Shown here one piece after another: positions 56,398 through 64,000 of a DNA stretch of 64,000 bases. A program made the translations under genes and the position numbers. Where the stretch lies: positions 4,007,538 through 4,071,537 of the forward strand of contig OZ037772.1 of assembly GCA_964035545.1 (NCBI GenBank), given 5' to 3'. A model generated the notes under the pieces. The model worked only from the letters and a program-made list of their open reading frames with translations. It was not told the origin of the DNA and made no database searches. The first letter of the stretch is position 1; each line of letters begins with the position of its first letter. Source of the DNA: Bugula neritina (taxonomy: Eukaryota; Bryozoa; Gymnolaemata; Cheilostomatida; Bugulidae).

Positions 56398-56931
56398 GAA
56401 CGAAGAGAGAGCCCCAAAGGAAGAGCCACACCTACCATGTCTAATGAAAACAGACCTGTCATACTAAGTAGCTACAGACCTGCTATACCAGATAAAAACA
56501 AACCTGTCATGTTGCACAAAACTGAACCTGCAGTACTGAGCAAAGAGCAACCAATCAAATATTCCAAGCAAAGAGGAAACGATTCAGCATTGTGGAAAAA
56601 CCTCTCCAGGCAGGATCAGCAAACTCCGACAGCTGGTCAAAGTTTTAGTTACAGAAAAGGAAGAATTGCCAAGTATTGTGATGATTCAGTGAGGAAAACA
56701 GCATGCTTACCTTATTCTGGTAACCACCACACAACTGTGAAGAGAAAAGGGCTGAAAAGCTGCACAACTTTGAGAGATTTCTCATACAGACAGCTGTTCT
56801 ATAAGAAGTGTTACATAAGAGTTGTGACTATTGACTATTATAGACAGGGCTGTAAGAATGTGGACACAGTTTTAGGATTTCTTATTTTAGGAATCCAATA
56901 TTTTAGTTATGTTATGATAGCATTAACTTAG
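56398..56931 (+). CDS. Hypothetical terminal exon with short internal repeats
   Basis: After an acceptor-like TTTGTGCAG (56389-56397) an open frame of about 178 codons runs to TAG. Its first third has degenerate ~11-residue repeats (NRPVILSSYRP, NKPVMLHKTEP, AVLSKEQP). The middle is basic, and the last 20 residues are hydrophobic (GFLILGIQYFSYVMIAL), possibly a membrane anchor. The first ATG is at 56436. I do not recognise a family. It could be a repeat-derived frame. Confidence 0.3.
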   Translation, partial: ERRESPKGRATPTMSNENRPVILSSYRPAIPDKNKPVMLHKTEPAVLSKEQPIKYSKQRGNDSALWKNLSRQDQQTPTAGQSFSYRKGRIAKYCDDSVRKTACLPYSGNHHTTVKRKGLKSCTTLRDFSYRQLFYKKCYIRVVTIDYYRQGCKNVDTVLGFLILGIQYFSYVMIALT

Positions 56932-57101
56932 CAGAAGCATTGGTGGAACTTGATATAATGCTTAATTACTACTCAAAGCAGAATAGTTTAGTATTTTTTA
57001 AAAAGAACATAATATTGTGGTAGATTTTAGTGGTGCAAGTATATTGTATTAATCGAAAAGGTTTACTCTATATTGTTTTATGTATCTTGTGAGTTCGACA
57101 C

Positions 57102-57424
57102 TGTCGGAGTGTAACTATGGACAGTAGTGGCACCATTAGTAGCCACCAATCAGGACAGTGACACTAATTGATAGCAGGTGGAGCTAGCTACTCGTAGTTG
57201 CAGTGCGCTGAGTAGCTAGCCGGCAGAGCAGCTTGGGACTTCATTTAGAACAGTTGTGTATTAAAGCTCACTAATTATGTAATCGTTTTCTATTCATGCT
57301 AGCAGTAAATAACCTTCTTGTATTTGTGTAAATAATAAAGTATCTTATCGTAAACAACCTGTCGCAGTGGCTTTGATTAAGTAGACCCACAAATAATAAT
57401 AATGAACTGGCAAAATTCACTACA
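57102..57424 (+). repeat. 5' LTR of the second Gypsy (start approximate)
   Basis: The end is fixed by the primer site (...TTCACTACA then one base). The start is TGTCGGAGTG (57102) or TGTAACTATG (57110); without the 3' copy this stays open. It contains AATAATAAAG near 57341 as a likely polyadenylation signal. Confidence 0.6.
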
Positions 57425-57425
57425 C

Positions 57426-57443
57426 TGGTGGCAGCAGTGGGAT
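57426..57443 (+). promoter_or_regulatory. tRNA-Leu-type primer-binding site
   Basis: TGGTGGCAGCAGTGGGAT, identical to the site of the nested element. Confidence 0.8.
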
Positions 57444-57479
57444 CTCACTTAATACAAATGCCCTTAGCCAGGGAGTAAG

Positions 57480-58349
57480 ATGGCCGACGAAGTCGTCGAC
57501 GCGCCCCGACAGGAGCCAGCAGCAATAGAGGAGGATCACATAGGCGGCCCAGCGCTGCCTATGGACAGGTACCACTTGCGGGCTCCCACCTTCTCTGGAG
57601 AAGAAGATGTGGAGCAATTCATCACTGAGTTCAGTGATGTGGCGGACATCTGCGGATGGCCGAACAGGGTTACTCTGATCCAGCTGCGGTTGTGTCTGAC
57701 AGGGCCGGCTAAACCCTATGGGATAAGCCAGAATGTCGGTGACATATTTGAAGCAATACGAGCTAGGTTTGGATTAACCGCTCGAGATGCTCGCGTGCAA
57801 CTGCAGAGTCTTAGGAGAAATCCTAAGACCAATCTGCGAGAGCACGCTACCGTAGTCGAACGACTGGCACAAGTTGCTTACAGCGACTTGCCTGCCGATG
57901 GTCGACAGAGCCTAGCACTGGACGCATTCCTCCAGTCCATTAACAACCTCGGTCTTAAACAGCATCTGCTGGTGGCCGAAGTTGAGACTATGGAGAGAGC
58001 TCTAAAGCTTGGGAATGCCTATTTCCAAGCCGACAGTGCAAGTCGACCTGGCGCGACAGTACAGCAAGTCGGGGCAGACGACGTGTCGACGTCGTCAACG
58101 AAGACAGCTGTACAAGTCGCAGCGGCAGCAGCAGACAAATCTAGCTTAACCACGAGCTTGATTCGAGAACTGCTCGCCGAGTTCAGGCAACTGCGCCAGC
58201 AGGCGACAGCCGAGAGACCCAAGAGGTCGTCGGTAGCTGTCGCCGACAGGCGCGGCCCCGTATGCTGGGGCTGTGGTAGTGGTGGGCACTTCCTACGAAG
58301 TTGCCCCCGCGGCAGTGGGAGGCGGTTAAACAGCGACGGCCCACGGTAA
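57480..58349 (+). CDS. Gypsy gag (second element)
   Basis: 289 residues from ATG 57480, 37 bases after the primer site. Capsid-like core at ~25-190 (APTFSGEEDVEQFITEFSDV ... LRLCLTGPAKPYG), an alanine/serine-rich linker, and one CCHC knuckle near residue 261 (CWGCGSGGHFLRSC). The ORF is intact. It overlaps pol by 49 bases in the 0/-1 arrangement, with the slippery site in the overlap. Confidence 0.85.
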   Translation: MADEVVDAPRQEPAAIEEDHIGGPALPMDRYHLRAPTFSGEEDVEQFITEFSDVADICGWPNRVTLIQLRLCLTGPAKPYGISQNVGDIFEAIRARFGLTARDARVQLQSLRRNPKTNLREHATVVERLAQVAYSDLPADGRQSLALDAFLQSINNLGLKQHLLVAEVETMERALKLGNAYFQADSASRPGATVQQVGADDVSTSSTKTAVQVAAAAADKSSLTTSLIRELLAEFRQLRQQATAERPKRSSVAVADRRGPVCWGCGSGGHFLRSCPRGSGRRLNSDGPR

Positions 58350-61300
58350 CTTCCGCCTACCGTGGGCCCGAGTTTAACCCCCCAAGGCAAAGGCTACGGC
58401 CCCCACCCCATCGGGTGAGGAGGCCGCCTTCGCCAGAGTGGCAAGTCCCAAGGAGAGTGAGTCGGCCGCAAGGCCCACCAATACCTCCGGCTTGGGCACT
58501 CAAAAACCGCTTTGAAGGTTTGCTTGATGAGGGAGTGAACAACGAATGGGAGCACAACAGGGATTTTCCTCGGTTGCCCACACGAGCATCAGTCCGAGAA
58601 TTCACTCGGCCGCCCGTGTGTGAGCGAGACCGAGACGTACCCTGCCCGCCCATGCAACGTCGACGACCCCCTCGCAACCGAAAAGCACAGGTGCATCCCC
58701 AATTCCATGCACATGAGGTGTCGCCTCAAGAGACAAATCGCTCAGTGAGCGCCCAGCCATATGGAAGCAGCTATTTCCTCCCCGGCAAAATTGCTGGTAA
58801 AGCTGCCACATTCCTGTTGGATACTGGGTGTACCACAAATCTACTGAGTCGACGTCTCTTCGACACTCTCAGTGCCAAGGACAGGGCTAGCCTAGAACCA
58901 TATGAGGGGGAACACGGCACGTTGGCGGACGGGTCGTGTATTCCTTTCTATGGGGTAATCCAGTTGACTGGTAGAGTCCGTGATCAGATGATCAGTGAGA
59001 CCTTCATCGTCAGTCAACTCAAGGAGGATGCCATCTTGGGCATGCCATTTCTGAAGCGACACAGGTGCTACATCGACTTTAGCAAGTCGGCAGTAGTGAT
59101 GGCGGGGCGTGAGCTGGCCTGTGTCGACCGATTTGGCCGACCCTTGGTGGGGGGAGTGCAGGTGGTACAGCGCTGTACTGTACCTGGGCGCTCCCGGGCT
59201 ACAGTTCGCTGCAGAGTGAACTGTAGGGAGATCTCCGAGCTCGGAGTGGTGGAAGGTGCACTGGGGGGCGTCCAGCTCGCTAACAGTCTGAATAGACTGG
59301 ATGAGCGGAGGGAGTTCCTGGTCCAGTGCGTAAACCCTTTCACGGAGCCGGTAGAATTACCGGCTGGGTCTCTAGTAGGGAAGTTCCACTCCGTGCAAGA
59401 GGAGGATGTAGGGCCCGCGCTGGAAACAGCGGGCGGTGCCCGGGGAGTACCCACTAGAGACGGCAGGGGGCCGGTGCCTGAACACGTAGCAGAGTTGTAC
59501 GAGGATGCCTGTGATGGCTGCGAGAGCAAGCGAGAACGCCTGGAGATGGCGCGGCTACTCTCTGAGTACAAGGATGTGTTCAGTTGCGGCGACCATGACA
59601 TGGGTCTGACTGAGACGGTTCGTCATGAGATACCCCTGGCGGCGGGGACGGTGCCGATTCGGCAGCCGACCCGCCGGTTAGGTCCTGAGAAGGAGAGAGA
59701 AGTGAGCCGTCAGGTGCAAGACCTTCTGAACCGGGACCTGATTGAGCCAGGCCATGGGGCCTGGAGTTCTCCAGTCGTCCTGGTTCGGAAAAAGGATGGT
59801 AGCTGGAGGTTTTGCGTTGATTATCGCAGGCTGAACAGCGTGACCATCCAGGACGCTTACCCTCTCCCGAGGATCGATGAGTCGCTCGATGCCTTAGCTG
59901 GTAGCAAGTTCTTCAGCACGTTAGACTTGTTAAGCGGGTATTGGCAGGTGCCCCTGAGTCCTGAAGCACAGGACAAGGCCGCGTTTATAACGCGGGATGG
60001 GCTCTGGAAATGGAAGGTGTTGCCATTCGGACTTACGTCCGCACCAGCCACCTTCCAGCGACTCATGGAGCAGGTCCTGAGTGGACTGCACTGGAAGACC
60101 TTGCTCATATATCTCGATGATGTCATCGTCATCTCCCCCGACTTCGACACACATGTCAGTCGACTCAGAGAGGTGTTCGACAGACTCCGAGCTGCTAACC
60201 TGAAGCTGAAGCCCTCGAAGTGTGCATTACTGCAACGCGAGGTCAAGTACCTGGGCCATGTAGTTGGTCGAGACGGGGTCGCCACCGACCCCGAGAAGGT
60301 ACGGGCCGTGAGGGACTGGGCCGTTCCTGTCGACCTCTCTGAATTGCGGGCATTCCTGGGGCTGGTTGGGTACTATCGTCAGTACATACCAGACTTCGCA
60401 GGAATTGCACAGCCGTTAAATCGGCTGACCGCAAAGGGGGTGCGATGGCAGTGGACGCAGGCTGAGCAGAAGGCATTTGACCACCTGAAGGATCGCCTGG
60501 TGGAGGCACCCATCTTGGCGTATCCTGACCCTGCGAAGGAGTACATTTTGGATACTGATGCCAGTAACCATAATGTGGGGGCTGTGCTATCGCAGGTCCA
60601 AGATGGTCGCGAGGTGGTGGTAGCTTACTATAGCAAGGCCCTGTCGGCGCCTGAGAAGAACTACTGTACAACCAGGAGGGAACTCTTGGCAGTAGTCAAG
60701 GCGGTCAAACACTTTAGACCATATCTATACGGGCGCACATTCCGGCTTCGGACGGATCATGCGTCCCTGATATGGCTGTGTCGACGGGCAGAACCATCTA
60801 GCCAAGTGGCGCGCTGGCTAGAGATCCTGGCAGAGTTTTCTTATCGGATCGAACATCGACCCGGTAAGAAACACGGTAATGCAGATGGACTCAGCCGCCG
60901 CCAGACAGATGGGTGTAAGCAATGCCAGAATATCGAGCGCAGGGACGGTGGACCCCCTCGCTCGGACGTCGAAGCGCAGTTGGGGAAAGCGGGTGTGTAC
61001 AGCTGGGAAGAAGGGCAACTCCTGTCCGAATCACCCAACAAAGCTGTTAACAACCTTCACGCAAACCCCACGTTGCTTCGGAACGTCAGGGAGCTATGTC
61101 GGCTCCAGTCCACGCTACCAGGAGTGGTAGCTGACCTAGTCCGGGCCAAGAAGGAGGGACGGCGGCCGAGTGAGGCCGAACAGCGAGTGAAGAGTACTGA
61201 GTTTAAGTACTTCTGTGACCGCTGGGACTCCCTAAGGTTCAACAGCGATGGGCTGCTAACAATCACGTTGGCAGTCGGCACCAATCGCAGTGAACGAGAG

Positions 61301-62701
61301 AGGGTAGTCTGCCCGTCAGCTCTGCGGCGGGAGTTGATCTGGGACACCCATAAGCAAGCTCACGCAGGAGCTAGCCGGGTGATCAGGTGTCTTCAACTCC
61401 AGTGGTTTTGGCCCGGTATGACCCGGGATGTCCGACTCCGGGTGCGGAAGTGCGAGGTGTGCCAAGCTAGCAAGCATGGCCGCCCCACTGAGACCGCAGG
61501 GAGGCGTCGCCTCCATGCCGGTCGTCCGTGGCAGGTGGTTGCTGTCGATCTGGTAGGCCCCATGCCCACTACAGCGAGAGGTAATAACTGGATACTGGTA
61601 TTAACTGACCATTTCACGCGGTGGTCTGATGCACTGGCTATTCCAGATGCGTCGGCCCCCTCGGTGGCCAGAGCTCTGGATCAACAGGTGTTCTGCTATT
61701 TCGGCTTGCCGGAGCAGATACACTCTGACCAGGGCGCCCAGTTTCAGTCGCAACTTATGAGCGATCTCTGTAGAATGTGGGGGGTAAACCAGAGTCGGGC
61801 GACCCCGTATCACCCGCAAGGGAACGGGGTCGTGGAGCGGAACAACCGAATGCTAGGGGACTCTCTGAGAAGCCTGTTTATCGGTAGGAGCCAGGAAGAG
61901 TGGGACTTGGTGTTGCCGCAGATCATGCGAGCGTACCGTAGTACCCCTCACTCCAGTACACTGGAGACCCCTAATTTTCTCATGCTGGGGAGAGAAACAA
62001 GGGTTCCTGAGCACGTAACCTATCATGTTCCGAATCCAGAGAGCAATGTCCCCGACTACGTGGACAAGCTCGTAAAACGCATGGGGACGGCTCACGAGGT
62101 GCTACGTGAGCAGCAGTGGCAGGTCAGGAGTGGTGACTCTGACGACCCACCTTTATACAAGGTGGGGGACTGGGTCTGGATGACCAGTCATCGCCGCAGG
62201 CGCGGACAGGCAGCCAAGTTGCAGCCGAAGTTCGTAGGTCCCTACTGCGTAATTGAGGTAATGCCAAATCATACATACAAAGTGGAACGGTCTGGACAAG
62301 TGTCGGTCCAGAACGAGGCACGGCTAAAACCTCACTGGGCAAGTCCTGATGCGGCAGGTCAAGCACCTCCTCTCTTAGAGCCAGCTAGGCGCCCTCCTAT
62401 GAGGGGGCGACCCATGGCATATCGAGAGATCGAGGAGATACTGCCAGACCAGGACGAGGCGGCTGATGCGCCAGCCGACCAGCCCCAACCTCCTCCACCC
62501 CAGGAAAAGGAGGTCGACACACCGGAAGACCTGTCGGAGCCGGCACCACCACCTGTGGAGCCGGTCGACAGGCCCATCGTCCCGGATGAGATGGCAATTC
62601 CTCAAAATCATGAGGAAGAGGCAGCTGGGGGGGACCACCCGTACTGGTGGACCCCCCCGTACTGGCGACACCACCCGTGGTGGAAGAGTCACCAGTCGTA
62701 G
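58301..62701 (+). CDS. Gypsy pol: protease, RT, RNase H, integrase
   Basis: A 1466-codon open frame in -1 relative to gag, with no usual start, as expected for a frameshift product. Aspartic protease FLLDTGCTTN (~173); RT with DYRRLNSV, FSTLDLLSGYW, FGLTSAPATF and catalytic YLDD (~602); RNase H ILDTDAS (~750) and ELLAVVKAVKHF; integrase zinc finger HKQAHAG ... CEVC (~1013) and DDE residues in AVDLVGP (~1082), HSDQGAQF (~1142) and VVERNN (~1177). A GPY/F-like FVGPYCVIEV precedes a Pro-rich tail. All catalytic motifs are present. The last ~20 residues are out of frame because of an indel in a G7 run (62627-62633). Confidence 0.92.
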   Translation: MPPRQWEAVKQRRPTVTSAYRGPEFNPPRQRLRPPPHRVRRPPSPEWQVPRRVSRPQGPPIPPAWALKNRFEGLLDEGVNNEWEHNRDFPRLPTRASVREFTRPPVCERDRDVPCPPMQRRRPPRNRKAQVHPQFHAHEVSPQETNRSVSAQPYGSSYFLPGKIAGKAATFLLDTGCTTNLLSRRLFDTLSAKDRASLEPYEGEHGTLADGSCIPFYGVIQLTGRVRDQMISETFIVSQLKEDAILGMPFLKRHRCYIDFSKSAVVMAGRELACVDRFGRPLVGGVQVVQRCTVPGRSRATVRCRVNCREISELGVVEGALGGVQLANSLNRLDERREFLVQCVNPFTEPVELPAGSLVGKFHSVQEEDVGPALETAGGARGVPTRDGRGPVPEHVAELYEDACDGCESKRERLEMARLLSEYKDVFSCGDHDMGLTETVRHEIPLAAGTVPIRQPTRRLGPEKEREVSRQVQDLLNRDLIEPGHGAWSSPVVLVRKKDGSWRFCVDYRRLNSVTIQDAYPLPRIDESLDALAGSKFFSTLDLLSGYWQVPLSPEAQDKAAFITRDGLWKWKVLPFGLTSAPATFQRLMEQVLSGLHWKTLLIYLDDVIVISPDFDTHVSRLREVFDRLRAANLKLKPSKCALLQREVKYLGHVVGRDGVATDPEKVRAVRDWAVPVDLSELRAFLGLVGYYRQYIPDFAGIAQPLNRLTAKGVRWQWTQAEQKAFDHLKDRLVEAPILAYPDPAKEYILDTDASNHNVGAVLSQVQDGREVVVAYYSKALSAPEKNYCTTRRELLAVVKAVKHFRPYLYGRTFRLRTDHASLIWLCRRAEPSSQVARWLEILAEFSYRIEHRPGKKHGNADGLSRRQTDGCKQCQNIERRDGGPPRSDVEAQLGKAGVYSWEEGQLLSESPNKAVNNLHANPTLLRNVRELCRLQSTLPGVVADLVRAKKEGRRPSEAEQRVKSTEFKYFCDRWDSLRFNSDGLLTITLAVGTNRSERERVVCPSALRRELIWDTHKQAHAGASRVIRCLQLQWFWPGMTRDVRLRVRKCEVCQASKHGRPTETAGRRRLHAGRPWQVVAVDLVGPMPTTARGNNWILVLTDHFTRWSDALAIPDASAPSVARALDQQVFCYFGLPEQIHSDQGAQFQSQLMSDLCRMWGVNQSRATPYHPQGNGVVERNNRMLGDSLRSLFIGRSQEEWDLVLPQIMRAYRSTPHSSTLETPNFLMLGRETRVPEHVTYHVPNPESNVPDYVDKLVKRMGTAHEVLREQQWQVRSGDSDDPPLYKVGDWVWMTSHRRRRGQAAKLQPKFVGPYCVIEVMPNHTYKVERSGQVSVQNEARLKPHWASPDAAGQAPPLLEPARRPPMRGRPMAYREIEEILPDQDEAADAPADQPQPPPPQEKEVDTPEDLSEPAPPPVEPVDRPIVPDEMAIPQNHEEEAAGGDHPYWWTPPYWRHHPWWKSHQS
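58325..58368 (+). promoter_or_regulatory. Putative -1 ribosomal frameshift signal (gag-pol, second Gypsy)
   Basis: G-TTA-AAC in the gag frame (58325-58331), 6-nt spacer AGCGAC, and a perfect 11-bp stem GGCCCACGGTA/TACCGTGGGCC with loop ACTTCCGCC. GUUAAAC is a known slippery heptamer in arteriviruses. Confidence 0.8.
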
Positions 62702-62874
62702 CAAATTCCCCAGTGCAGTTGGAGCGTAGCCAACGCACTAGGGCGCCTCCATCTTATTTAAAAGATTTCTTGTGTGATGCAGTGGAAAAACATCCATCAG
62801 CTATCATAAAAGAAATCTGGGGGGACGAGCAATTGAGAGTTGCGTTTCCAAGGTATAAGGAGACGCAATTGTGA
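62634..62874 (+). pseudogene. Displaced C-terminal end of pol in another frame
   Basis: In the frame of 62647 the peptide continues PPVLATPPVVEESP ... VQLERSQRTRAPPSYLKDF, matching the tail of the nested element's pol (LERSQRPRRPPRYLADY), and ends at 62872-62874. The switch point is a G7 homopolymer, so one base was lost or gained in the genome or the assembly. Confidence 0.75.
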
Positions 62875-62880
62875 GTTGCC

Positions 62881-62970
62881 TACCCCAGTGGTGTGACACA
62901 AAACACCACCGGGGGTAAGAAATGAGCGAAGTCAGCTCGCTAGTGAAAGGGGGTTATACAATCACTTTCA
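62881..62970 (+). other. Two consecutive hairpins after pol
   Basis: CCCCAGTGGTGT pairs with ACACCACCGGGG (one mismatch), followed by GTGAAAG/CTTTCAC around a GGGGGTTATACAAT loop. They may be untranslated-region structures of the Gypsy RNA. Confidence 0.4.
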
Positions 62971-64000
62971 CTGCGGAAAGCGTTCTTTTCTGATTCAACT
63001 GCCAACGTGCACGCATGTACTTGGCAGGCTGGCGCACTACGTAGCCTAAGTGGGCAGCAGACTAAAGTCAGGGCTGTCTTATGGTAAGTCTACTAGTATA
63101 ATTCTATTATTTAAGTAGAATTCAAGCTGGTAGCCTAAATCAGTCTCGCTTTATCATAATGATAAAGTTGATTTCCCAAGTCAGGTGATTCACTGACGAC
63201 TTGAGTGGGGCGGTCGACCACATGATTAATTATTAATCAGTGGTTAGTGATTGCGAGACTCAGTCGAGGTGTCGTACTGACAGGTGCAAACCCCTTCAAC
63301 AGTTGTTGGCATTCTGTTGCAGGTGAGACTGGAATGGCGGGGCCAAATTCCTTCTCCTGGCATAGCGCAGTCACATATTCATCTCAACTGTTGGCTAGAT
63401 GCTGGCTGCTTGACTAGATTCTTGTAGCGACATGACAGCAGTGCTGATGGCTGTCATAACAGAAGTGCCAGAGACAACTGGCACGTAGCTCCTTCCTCCC
63501 CTCCTCTGGCGATCACGTTCCGGTATAGGCAGAGTAGTTCTTCCCTCTTCTCTCCTGTGGCTACATCCTAATAAGAAGAAGAAGTAATATTAAAGATTCC
63601 TGCATGAAGCTAAAAAGTAAAAATAGAAGTTAAGAAGAAGAAGTAATATTAAAGATTCCTGCATGAAGTTAAAAAGTAAAAATAGAAGTTAAGAAGAAGA
63701 AGTCTTCCCTTTCTTCCTTTTGGGAATTCGACGGCGACGAGGTAGACGTTGGTAGTAAAGAGACCAGTCAACCCCCCTCCATCTTCCCCCTTTTGGGGAG
63801 ATTCCTTCCACTCTCTCCCCCCTTTGGGAGAGACTCCTTTGCCACGCTTGATTCTTCTGGGGACTCATCGATTCCCCCATCGCTTGGCTTCGACTAGACG
63901 AGTGTGAAGCAGTACATCTCCTTCTCACTAAGTTCATGCTACCCTACATCATTTGGTGAAGAGATTCCCCCCCCCCACCCTGTGACTGACCCGGATCGAT
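62971..64000. other. Region after the second Gypsy pol, unassigned
   Basis: No ORF3-like frame, no LTR match and no convincing gene. A ~60-bp tandem duplication (unit AAGAAGAAGAAGTAATATTA ...) lies at 63571-63705. The final 300 bp are C/T-rich. Confidence 0.45.
63571..63705. repeat. ~60-bp tandem duplication, about 2.2 copies
   Basis: The unit includes AAGATTCCTGCATGAAG and AAAAAGTAAAAATAGAAG. The two copies differ by one base. Confidence 0.85.

Larger units (their letters stand above)
57102..62874 (+). mobile_element. Ty3/Gypsy LTR retrotransposon, nearly intact, 3' LTR not seen
   Basis: 5' LTR (57102 or 57110 to 57424), primer site, gag, -1 frameshift signal and a full-length pol, all clearly GC-rich. 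It is closely related to the nested element at 4957-15398 (same primer site, gag-pol layout and near-identical RT motifs) but has no counterpart of ORF3 directly after pol. No second LTR is found up to 64000, so the element either continues past the window or lost its end. Confidence 0.88.

Noticed and set aside
63689-63937. Minus-strand frame of 82 codons at the window end
   Set aside because: Low-complexity Arg/Ser-rich peptide from C/T-rich DNA; no similarity to the ORF3 zinc-finger protein.

Overview
The window reads as a repeat-rich, intron-containing metazoan (animal) genome, most likely a marine or freshwater invertebrate. The evidence is a broken but intron-bearing fibrillar collagen gene with a recognisable COLFI C-propeptide, a zfh-1/ZEB-like C2H2 zinc-finger exon, a DUF4806-like gene, GT-AG introns, tRNA-derived SINEs, BEL/Pao, Ty3/Gypsy and Penelope-like retroelements, and long (TA)n tracts. 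A sponge or cnidarian would fit, but nothing seen fixes the taxon. No bacterial features, CRISPR arrays or rRNA genes were seen.

Layout. 1-15684: a recent BEL/Pao element (+). Its gag-protease ORF is intact, its pol is mostly deleted, and its two LTRs are identical over the compared part. A ~7.9-kb GC-rich Gypsy element (-, 4957-15398, TSD TTAT) sits inside its 3' LTR. That Gypsy carries gag, pol and an extra ORF3 with two C2H2 fingers and a coiled coil, and its RNase H region is in turn split by a 2562-bp transposase-less DNA transposon (9284-11845). 16152-18813: a compact Gypsy-type element (-) with 128-bp LTRs and only gag-protease. 19353-27170: fibrillar collagen gene (+) with Cys-rich N-terminal exons, Gly-X-Y exons and a C-propeptide, carrying two nonsense codons and two frameshifts; its introns are full of minisatellites. 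29315-30753: exons of a coiled-coil gene (-). 34496-38078: foldback repeats, a solo LTR, a tRNA-Gln-like SINE, a gag fragment and a ZEB-like zinc-finger exon. 39480-42460: DUF4806-like exons, an AACGTT-rich repeat and a decayed Gypsy gag. 42470-52500: mostly AT-rich non-coding DNA with repeats. 52540-54983: three Penelope-like fragments (-) with two hammerhead-ribozyme-like motifs in an inverted repeat. 57102-62874: a nearly intact Gypsy element (+) related to the nested one, with gag, a -1 frameshift signal and a 1466-codon pol; its 3' LTR is not seen.

How the parts work together. Both GC-rich Gypsy elements share a tRNA-Leu-type primer site and the same gag-pol arrangement: a slippery heptamer, a 6-nt spacer and a stem-loop. 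The two gag-protease-only LTR elements (one BEL, one Gypsy type) cannot reverse-transcribe by themselves, yet they have clean LTRs, so they were probably moved in trans. The host genes are fragmentary, and several exons carry in-frame stops compatible with C-to-T change, so they look like decaying copies. Most splice calls are by eye and should be treated as approximate.
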